A stretch of 48,030 bases of DNA, from positions 1 through 48,030 of the forward strand of contig PMSU01000111.1 of the NCBI GenBank assembly GCA_003168255.1. Reading direction: 5' to 3'. The stretch's first letter is position 1; every line of letters starts with the position of its first letter. A model generated the notes under the pieces. It was given only the letters and a program-made list of their open reading frames with translations. It did not search any database and was not told the origin of the DNA. This document shows positions 42,556 through 48,030 of the stretch, one piece after another. The stretch is from Actinomycetota bacterium (lineage in GTDB: Bacteria; Actinomycetota; Actinomycetes; Streptosporangiales; Streptosporangiaceae). Both the position numbers and the translations under genes were made by a program.

Positions 42556-44781
42556 ATGAAGGGCCGGCCCGACATGAGAGTCATGGCAGGATGGTGCTCC
42601 CGCCATCGCAAGATCATCCTGGTCTTGTGGCTGGTGGCACTGATCGGGTCCTTCGCGGCTACCCGGGCAGCCGGGACGAACTTCTCCACCAAGTTCCAGC
42701 TGCCCAACACCCAGTCCGCCGAAGCACTCAGCCTGCTACAGAAGGACTTCCCCGCGGCGTCGGGCAGCTCGGACCAGATCGTGCTGCACGCCACGTCCGG
42801 CACGCTTCGCGGCGCCGCCGTGGCAGCCAGGACGCAGCGCATGCTCCAGCAGGTAGCCACCCTGCCCCACGTGCGCTCGGTGGCCAGCCCGTTCACCGCG
42901 GCCGGCGCCGGCCAGATCAGCAAAAACGGCACCGTGGCCTTCGCCACCGTCATCTTCGACGAGCAAACCCAGAGCCTGCCCAAGGCAGCAGTGAAGCGCG
43001 TCATCACCACCGCTCAGGCTGCCGGTGACAGCCAGCTCCAGGTAGCCCTGGGCGGTCCGGACATCGAGAACGCGGAGGCGCAGAGCAGCTCAGACAGCAC
43101 CCTGGCCGGCGTCGTGCTGGCCCTCATCGTGCTCGGCCTGGCGTTCGGGGCGCTGTTCGCGGCGTTCCTCCCGCTGATCACCGCCCTTATCGCCATCGGC
43201 GTCGGCTACTCGCTCACCGGGCTGCTCAGCCATCTCTTCTCTATCGCCAGCTTCGCCACCATCCTGGGTGTCCTCATCGGCCTGGGCGTCGGGGTCGACT
43301 ACGCGCTGCTGATCGTCACCCGCCACCGCAGCGGCCTGAAGGCCGGGCGTGACGTCGAGGACGCCACGGTCAACGCGGTCAACACCGCAGGACGGGCGGT
43401 ATTCTTCGCCGGGATCACCGTGTGCATCGCCCTGCTCGGCCAGTTCGCCCTCGGCGTCTCCTTCCTCTACGGCATCGCCGTATCCGCCGCGCTCACCGTG
43501 GCACTGACCATGCTGGCGTCGCTGACCTTGCTGCCCGCCCTGCTCGGCTTCTTCGGGATGAAAGTCCTCAGCCGGCGCCAGCGAGCGCAGCTGCGGGCCA
43601 CCGGCCCGGTCGACGAGGAGAGCACCGGATTCTGGCATCGCTGGGCCACCGCTATCGAGCGCCGGCCCGTACTCCCGGCCGTGGCCGCACTGGCCGTCGT
43701 CATCGTCATCGCGCTGCCCATCTTCAGCCTGCGCCTCGGCCTCGACGACGCCGGCAGCGACCCGTCAGGCACCACCACCCACCAGGCCTATGATCTGCTA
43801 GCCGAAGGCTTCGGCCCCGGGTTCAGCGGGCCGCTGCTGCTGGTCGCCGAGCTGCCAACACCCGCCAGCGAAGCCAGCTTCGCCGCTCTCACCCGCACCC
43901 TGGCGCGCCAGCCGGGCGTTGTATCGGTCTCTCCGGCCATTGCCAGCCCCAGCGGCCAGGTCGCCATCGCGGATCTCTACCCCGCCACCAGCCCGCAGTC
44001 GGCCCAGACCGCTGCGCTGCTCACCCGGCTCCGCAGCGATGTCATCCCCAAAGCCCAGGCCGGCACCGGCATCACCATCCTGGTAGGCGGCGCCACCGCC
44101 ATCCAGACCGACTTCGCCCACATCCTGTCCTCCAAGCTCATCCTGTTCATCGGCGTCGTCGTCCTGCTGGGCTTCCTGCTGCTCATGGCGGTATTCCGCA
44201 GCCTGCTCATCCCGCTGGTCGCCTCGGCCATGAACCTGCTGTCGGTGGGCGCGGCCCTCGGCCTCATGAACGCGGTCTTCTCGTGGGGATGGGGGCACTC
44301 GTTGTTTGGCATCTCCACCACCGCCCCCGTCGAAGTCTTCGTCCCGGTGCTGCTGATCTCCATCCTGTTCGGGCTGTCCATGGACTACGAGGTGTTCCTC
44401 GTCAGCCGGATGCACGAGGAATGGATCCGGACAGGCGACAACCACCGGGCCGTGACCCTGGGCCAGGCAGCCACCGGCCGGGTGATCACCGCCGCAGCCG
44501 CCATCATGATCCTGATCTTCGCCTCGTTCGCCCTCGGGCCGAGCATCGTCATCAAGCAGTTCGGTCTCGGCCTGGCCGGCGCCATCATCATCGACGCCTT
44601 CCTCATCCGGACAATGGTGGTCCCAGCCCTCATGCACCTCTCCGGCAACGCCAACTGGTGGCTCCCCCGCTGGCTCGACCGGGCGATCCCTCACCTGAAT
44701 GTCGAGGGCTCGTCTCGGGCAGTGGCCCGGGCAGCAGCTACATCCGAGACATCGGCGTCGGCCTCAGGCTCGGCATCCTGA
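42556..44781 (+). CDS. MMPL-family RND transporter
   Basis: This 741-residue RND-superfamily exporter has two halves, each with one helix, a periplasmic loop and five helices. Signature segments are LGVGVDYALLIVTRHRSG in the first half (about 245-262) and GLSMDYEVFLVSRMHEEWIR in the second (about 612-631); the paired Asp-Tyr residues serve proton relay. MMPL proteins move lipids or siderophores in actinomycetes. The start may be the ATG at 42556 or the one at 42574. The last 14 codons read out of frame across the remnant of a second MMPL gene. Confidence 0.93.
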   Translation: MKGRPDMRVMAGWCSRHRKIILVLWLVALIGSFAATRAAGTNFSTKFQLPNTQSAEALSLLQKDFPAASGSSDQIVLHATSGTLRGAAVAARTQRMLQQVATLPHVRSVASPFTAAGAGQISKNGTVAFATVIFDEQTQSLPKAAVKRVITTAQAAGDSQLQVALGGPDIENAEAQSSSDSTLAGVVLALIVLGLAFGALFAAFLPLITALIAIGVGYSLTGLLSHLFSIASFATILGVLIGLGVGVDYALLIVTRHRSGLKAGRDVEDATVNAVNTAGRAVFFAGITVCIALLGQFALGVSFLYGIAVSAALTVALTMLASLTLLPALLGFFGMKVLSRRQRAQLRATGPVDEESTGFWHRWATAIERRPVLPAVAALAVVIVIALPIFSLRLGLDDAGSDPSGTTTHQAYDLLAEGFGPGFSGPLLLVAELPTPASEASFAALTRTLARQPGVVSVSPAIASPSGQVAIADLYPATSPQSAQTAALLTRLRSDVIPKAQAGTGITILVGGATAIQTDFAHILSSKLILFIGVVVLLGFLLLMAVFRSLLIPLVASAMNLLSVGAALGLMNAVFSWGWGHSLFGISTTAPVEVFVPVLLISILFGLSMDYEVFLVSRMHEEWIRTGDNHRAVTLGQAATGRVITAAAAIMILIFASFALGPSIVIKQFGLGLAGAIIIDAFLIRTMVVPALMHLSGNANWWLPRWLDRAIPHLNVEGSSRAVARAAATSETSASASGSAS

Positions 44782-44880
44782 GGGACACCTTCCTGGTCAG
44801 GACGCTGCTCGTGCCCTCCACTGTCGCCTGGTCGGCCGGTGGAACTGGTGGCCGTCCCGGATAAGCCGCGCCAGCGCTGA
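44754..44880 (+). pseudogene. 3'-end remnant of a second MMPL gene
   Basis: In the frame starting at 44754 the sequence reads GVGLRLGILRDTFLVRTLLV and then PSTVA, the last helix of MMPL proteins. One base is then missing, and in the next frame it continues LVGRWNWWPSRISRA, the standard MMPL C-terminal end. The intact MMPL gene upstream overlaps the first 28 bp in another frame. This is the tail of a duplicated or recombined MMPL gene. Confidence 0.75.
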
Positions 44881-44881
44881 G

Positions 44882-45259
44882 TCGGACGCGATCGGCGGCA
44901 ACCTGGACGGCAGTACCCCCGGGCCGCCCCGCTGGACACCGATAGAGTCAACGGCCAGACCGAAGATCGCCATCCCGAACGGCTGAAGGCGTCCGACCCG
45001 CCCGTCTAGCGGGACTCGCCGGGAGGCGGCCAGGTGCTCGCCGGCCGGCAAGGCATGATCAGGCGCAAGCGGCACGCGAGTCCTGAAGCGAACGTGGGCA
45101 CTGCACCCCCGTCCGCAGCCTCGGGGGCAACCGGCGCGGACGAGCTCGGGTCGTGAGATGGCGTGTCAGGCTTGGGCGCGGCGGAAACCAGGCGGGCAGG
45201 GGTGAAACATTCGGTGCGGCGGTGTAACATCTGGGTTACTCATCAGTAGGGAGGCCGCC
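44882..45259. other. Intergenic region before the hydrolase gene
   Basis: About 380 bp without a convincing gene; frames on both strands lack motifs and ribosome sites. The 3' end carries GTGAAACAT (45202) and the inverted repeat GTAAC-N6-GTTAC, then the GGGAGG ribosome site of the hydrolase gene. Confidence 0.5.
45224..45239. promoter_or_regulatory. Inverted repeat GTAAC-N6-GTTAC upstream of the hydrolase gene
   Basis: A perfect 5-6-5 inverted repeat lies 20 bp before the GTG start. Its place suits a repressor operator (TetR-like). The next bases TACTCATCAGTA form another partial dyad. Confidence 0.4.
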
Positions 45260-46096
45260 GTGGGACTGGCGTACACGCGTGCTGGATCAGGGCCGCCGCT
45301 CGTGCTGCTGCACGGGCTCGGCCACCGGCGCCAGGCATGGGACGCGGTGCTGGACCGGCTGACGCCGCACCGCGACGTCATCGCCGTCGACCTGCCCGGG
45401 CACGGCGAGTCCCCGCCGCTGGATACCACCAATCGCTCGGTGACCGATGCCCTCGGCGAAGAGCTCATCGGGCTGCTCGACCAGCTCGGGCTGGACCGGC
45501 CGCACCTGGCGGGGAACTCCCTCGGCGGCAGGCTCGCCCTGGAGGCGGCCGCCCTCGGCCGAGCGGCCAGTGTCACGGCACTGTCCCCGGCAGGGTTCTG
45601 GCGCAGCGATCGCGAGCTCGCCTACACCAAGGGAGTCTTCCGGGCGATGCTGGTCCTGGGCACCCGGATCGAGCCGATCGCTCCGAAGCTGGCGAAGAGC
45701 GCGGCCGGCCGCTCCGTGATGTACACCACGATCGTGAGCAGGCCCGCCCGGATGAGCCCGGAGCAGGCGCAGGGCGACATGGCCGCGTTCATGTCGGCCA
45801 GGCCTGCCATCAACGCCATCCTGACCGCCGCAGGCCCGTTCACCGGGCAGATTCCCAGCGACGTGCGCGTCACGATCGCATGGGGAAGCCGGGACCGGCT
45901 GACCTTCCCACGTCAGGCCCTGGTGGCGAAGGCATCCCTGCCGCAGGCCACGTTCGTGCGGCTGTCCGGCTGCGGGCACGTTCCGATGACCGACGACCCG
46001 GCCATGGTCGCCCGCGTCCTGCTGCGCGGCAGCGAGCCCGTTGCGGCCGCCGTCCAGCAGCTCACCCAGCCGTCGGACGTCGCGCGATCACAGTAA
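45260..46096 (+). CDS. Alpha/beta-fold hydrolase
   Basis: The 278-residue protein has the oxyanion-side motif LLHGLGHRRQAW (about 16-27), VDLPGHGES (about 43-51), the nucleophile elbow GNSLGG with Ser87, Asp212 in WGSRDRL and His240 in GCGHVPM, forming a complete triad. The substrate is not evident. GTG start with GGGAGG upstream. Its last 35 bp overlap the 3' end of the antisense ridA frame (46062-46096). Confidence 0.92.
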   Translation: MGLAYTRAGSGPPLVLLHGLGHRRQAWDAVLDRLTPHRDVIAVDLPGHGESPPLDTTNRSVTDALGEELIGLLDQLGLDRPHLAGNSLGGRLALEAAALGRAASVTALSPAGFWRSDRELAYTKGVFRAMLVLGTRIEPIAPKLAKSAAGRSVMYTTIVSRPARMSPEQAQGDMAAFMSARPAINAILTAAGPFTGQIPSDVRVTIAWGSRDRLTFPRQALVAKASLPQATFVRLSGCGHVPMTDDPAMVARVLLRGSEPVAAAVQQLTQPSDVARSQ

Positions 46097-46424
46097 TCTC
46101 GACAAGGGCGTCGTCAAGCAGCGCCGCCCCCACTGTCGTGCGCACCGGCCGGGGCTCACTGAAATGCTGCTCATATATGGCATTGAAGCGACCGAAGGCA
46201 GTGAGGTCGCTGAGCTAAGCCTGGCAGGAGATCACGTCGTCGAGCGTGCACCCGGCCTCGCCGAGCAATATGGTGATCTTCCGCAGTACGTCCACGACCT
46301 GGTCTTCGATGGTATCCCCGGCACCTGTCTGGCCGGCCAGGAACACCCAGCCGTCCACGACGAGGCAGGGCGAGTACGGGCCGCCAGTTGGCGCCGACTC
46401 GGACGTGATGAGGGTCTTGTCCAT
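46062..46424 (-). pseudogene. ridA-family gene with one in-frame amber codon
   Basis: RidA proteins hydrolyse reactive enamine/imine intermediates. From the ATG at 46424 the frame reads MDKTLITSESAPTGGPYSP, DGWVFLAGQTGAG and GEAGCTLDDVISCQA, then a TAG at 46217-46215 (codon 70), then, in the same frame, LSDLTAFGRFNAIYEQHFSE, PRPVRTTVG and LVEITVIAR, to a TGA at 46064-46062. The total of 120 codons is the usual family length. The catalytic Arg (in PVRTTVG) lies after the TAG, so the 69-residue product would be inactive. Only one codon is changed (Tyr in relatives would be TAC or TAT). The ATG overlaps the arsR stop (TGATG). Sequencing error, a recent mutation or readthrough are all possible. 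Confidence 0.8.
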
Positions 46425-46726
46425 CACAGCTCTTCTGCGATCTTGCGCTTGAGATCTGCGAGGGCGGCCTCGTCGCGCTTGTAGAACGTCCACTGTCCGA
46501 TGCGCTTAGAGGTGATCAGGCCGGCCCGCGCCAGCGCCTGCAAGTGTGTGGTGGCCGTCGGCTGGGCGACGCCGAGCCGACGGGCAATGAACACCACGCA
46601 CACGCCGTCCTCGACCAGGTCGCCATCTCGCTGCGGCGGGAAGTACGCCCTTGGATCCTTCAGCCACTGCAGCACCTGCAACCGCTTCTGGCTAGCCAGG
46701 GCGGCGAGCACGGCGCTGTCAAGCAA
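46424..46726 (-). CDS. ArsR-family transcriptional regulator
   Basis: This ~100-residue winged-helix protein reads LAALASQKRLQVLQWLKDP, FPPQRDGDLVEDGVCVVFIA, then the recognition region RRLGVAQPTATTHLQALARA and GLITSKRIGQWTFYKRDEA. The start is the TTG at 46726, which overlaps the phzF stop by 8 bp and keeps the usual family N-terminus; a GTG at 46711 is the alternative. The longer upstream frame is a phzF shadow. No Cys pair for metal binding is seen apart from Cys in DGVCV. It probably controls the phzF-arsR-ridA operon. Confidence 0.85.
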   Translation of the reverse strand: MLDSAVLAALASQKRLQVLQWLKDPRAYFPPQRDGDLVEDGVCVVFIARRLGVAQPTATTHLQALARAGLITSKRIGQWTFYKRDEAALADLKRKIAEEL

Positions 46727-47624
46727 GGAGTTCCCCGCGCGCGACGATGACGGCAGAGCCCGCGACCTCCACCTTGGTGACCTGTCCCCCTTCTGCTTCC
46801 ACCCGGGCGAGCAGGATGGACGGACGGCCGATCTCCTCCCCCTGGCGGATCTCGATTTGCTGGCCGAAGGCGATCTGGCCGTGCCTGGCGAGGTGCACGG
46901 CCAGCGGGCCGGCCGCCGAGCCAGTGGCCGGATCCTCGCCGACGCCGAGAGCTGGCACGAAGCACCGCGTCTTCCAGCGCGTGCCCGAGCCGGCAAAACA
47001 GCTGACTCCGATGTCGGGCAGCATGCCGAGCGCGGTCATGTCGGGCCGCAGCCGGCTGACCGCCTCCTCGCTGTCCAGCGCCACGTAGACGTGCCGCGGA
47101 CCGTTGCGATACGCCTCGACCGGCAACTGCGAGGACTGCACCCCGATCGCGGCGAGAAGTTCGGCGGCCCGTTCGTACGGTTCCCAGGTCGGCACCGGCT
47201 GCCGCATGCGCCCCGGCAGGCCGGGCACGTGGCTCACGTCCGGCGCGTGGCTCACGTCCGGCACGTGGCTCACGCCCGGTCCATCCGACGGGGCGGGTGC
47301 GTTCTTCGCGAACTCCACCCGGATGACACCCGCCCCGGTCTCGAGCTCGATCGCGTCCAGGCCACGCTGCCCGCAGAGCACGAAGGCGCTCCCGAGCGTC
47401 GGGTGCCCGGCGAACGGCAGCTCCGTCGAGGGCGTGAAGATCCGGATCCGCGCATCGCCGCCCACCTCGGGCGCAAGCACGAACACCGTCTCCGACAGGT
47501 TCATCTCCCTGGCCACCCGCTGCATCCGGTCCGGCGCTATGCCGTCGGCCGCCGTAAAGACGGCGAGCGGATTGCCCTCGAGCGGAGTGTCGGTGAAGAC
47601 GTCCACGATCACGTACATTCGCAT
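46719..47624 (-). CDS. PhzF-family isomerase-like protein
   Basis: The 301-residue protein has the PhzF fold: VDVFTDTPLEGNPLAVF at the N-terminus, the catalytic-type Glu45 in NLSETVFV, FAGHPTLGSAFVL (about 71-83) and GVGEDPATGSAAGPLAVHL (about 226-244). Most members are of unknown role; PhzF itself isomerises DHHA in phenazine synthesis, but no phz genes are here. An in-frame 18-bp repeat (47226-47279) encodes DVSHVP-type hexapeptides in the linker between the two halves. A second ATG lies at 47618. It leads the arsR-ridA operon. Confidence 0.9.
   Translation of the reverse strand: MRMYVIVDVFTDTPLEGNPLAVFTAADGIAPDRMQRVAREMNLSETVFVLAPEVGGDARIRIFTPSTELPFAGHPTLGSAFVLCGQRGLDAIELETGAGVIRVEFAKNAPAPSDGPGVSHVPDVSHAPDVSHVPGLPGRMRQPVPTWEPYERAAELLAAIGVQSSQLPVEAYRNGPRHVYVALDSEEAVSRLRPDMTALGMLPDIGVSCFAGSGTRWKTRCFVPALGVGEDPATGSAAGPLAVHLARHGQIAFGQQIEIRQGEEIGRPSILLARVEAEGGQVTKVEVAGSAVIVARGELLA
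47226..47279. repeat. In-frame 18-bp repeat in phzF, three units
   Basis: CACGTGGCTCACGTCCGG and two near-identical units at 47244 and 47262 encode a repeated Val-Ser-His-x-Pro-x hexapeptide in the inter-lobe linker. Confidence 0.9.
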
Positions 47625-47627
47625 AGA

Positions 47628-47662
47628 ACAAAAGCTATATTGCTACTTATCTATGCGCAAGA
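47628..47662 (-). promoter_or_regulatory. AT-rich promoter/operator region of phzF-arsR-ridA
   Basis: A local AT-rich island (TAGATAAGTAGCAATATAGC on the minus strand) ends a few bases before the phzF ATG. ArsR-type operators are often AT-rich and overlap the -10 region, so this is the probable site of control by the operon's ArsR. The exact elements cannot be set. Confidence 0.45.
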
Positions 47663-47699
47663 GGACACTCGCATCCCGCCCCGGACCCACAATTTCACG

Positions 47700-47744
47700 A
47701 GCGGGAAGGTTCCTGGTCGCTGTGACGACCAGGATCCTTCCGCT
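47700..47744. repeat. Dispersed palindromic element, copy 4
   Basis: Left arm AGCGGGAAGGTTCCTGGTCG, loop CTGTGA, right arm complementary except for one substitution and one missing base. It lies between the divergent phzF and NUDIX genes. Confidence 0.85.
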
Positions 47745-47884
47745 AACAGCTCGCGCCAGGCCAGGCACCGCACCCGGCCAGGCGGGGCTGCCGCCGCGCC
47801 CGGCCCTACGCTGCCGATCCGCTGGCACGGGCGCCGCATGGGGCACTGCTACGTTGGACAGTCCCGCGAGCCGACGGAGGGCTG

Positions 47885-48030
47885 ATGCCGCCGATCACAT
47901 TCACCGATGCGGCGACCTGGTACGCCGGGCTGCCCACCATGTACGGGGCCGCTGCCGCCCTGATTACCGGGCCGTCGGGAGTGCTGCTCGTCAAGCCGAA
48001 CTACCGCGACCTCTGGTCGCTGCCGGGCGG
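47885..48030 (+). CDS. NUDIX-like hydrolase, N-terminal part (runs off the window)
   Basis: ATG at 47885 with GGAGGG just upstream opens MPPITFTDAATWYAGLPTMY, then AAAALITGPSGVLLVKPNYR and DLWSLPGG at the window edge. The strand-loop pattern LLVKPNYRDLWSLPGG is the start of the Nudix box (G-x5-E follows in the family), but the catalytic Glu residues are outside the window. Confidence 0.75.
   Translation, partial: MPPITFTDAATWYAGLPTMYGAAAALITGPSGVLLVKPNYRDLWSLPG

Noticed and set aside
44797..45075. Minus-strand frame after the MMPL gene
   Set aside because: Runs across the MMPL remnant in antisense, lacks motifs and a ribosome site.
46424..46996. 190-codon reading of the ArsR gene
   Set aside because: The first 90 codons are a shadow of phzF; family similarity begins at the TTG at 46726.

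Overview
The window is high-G+C DNA (by eye about 70%) with strong G/C third-position bias, dense genes on both strands and many GTG starts. The content points to an actinomycete (Actinomycetota): an mraZ-rsmH-ftsL cell-division cluster head with a MraZ box array, a MoxR/DUF58/TgpA-type transglutaminase operon, DUF3040 and DUF1707 proteins, a mycothiol-type DsbA-fold oxidoreductase, MenA (menaquinone) and MMPL transport. The order looks like a Streptosporangiales-like or related filamentous lineage, but I cannot fix the rank below class from sequence alone. I see no rRNA, tRNA, CRISPR array, prophage or intact insertion sequence.

Layout. 1-1837: start of the dcw cluster on the minus strand (ftsL-like partial, rsmH, mraZ) behind a sigma-70-like promoter overlapped by four 10-bp-spaced MraZ boxes. 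2171-6893: divergent moxR-DUF58-tgpA operon. 7005-9874: minus-strand DUF3040 protein, then a SAM methyltransferase-dinB pair. 9969-12347: eukaryote-like hisS, then a translationally coupled pair: a basic Arg/Gly-rich low-complexity protein and a complete SET-domain protein. 12423-19663: small stress and accessory genes (VOC, DUF2867, flavin monooxygenase, Ohr, DUF1707 protein, hemolysin III) with two decayed genes. 19884-24294: rpiB, aldehyde dehydrogenase, GNAT and ilvD in one direction. 24385-27999: NERD protein, amidase, DUF4232 lipoprotein. 28027-32162: ArsR/SRPBCC remnant, Ser/Pro-rich membrane protein, tex, SRPBCC protein. 32433-37168: small ORF plus malQ, then pepN. 37282-40324: DsbA-fold protein and menA convergent with nfeD-SPFH. 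40697-46096: fadD-like ligase, MMPL, MMPL remnant, alpha/beta hydrolase. 46062-47624: phzF-arsR-ridA operon whose ridA carries one in-frame amber codon. 47885-end: partial NUDIX gene.

Most genes are housekeeping or common accessory functions. The less ordinary signals are: (i) the basic-tail/SET pair, which could be a bacterial lysine methylation module with its own substrate; (ii) a dispersed family of 45-46 bp palindromes (four copies, three in divergent promoter regions); (iii) the amber codon in an otherwise intact ridA, located before its catalytic arginine; (iv) a second pair of MraZ-like boxes facing moxR; (v) a ~40-bp element with a perfect 18-20 bp palindrome at two distant sites; and (vi) a large number of G+C-rich minisatellites, several in frame in inter-domain linkers and two that duplicate gene ends including the stop codon. 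Five gene remnants show ongoing erosion: an AAA ATPase, a VOC gene, an ArsR-SRPBCC fusion, an MMPL tail and ridA.
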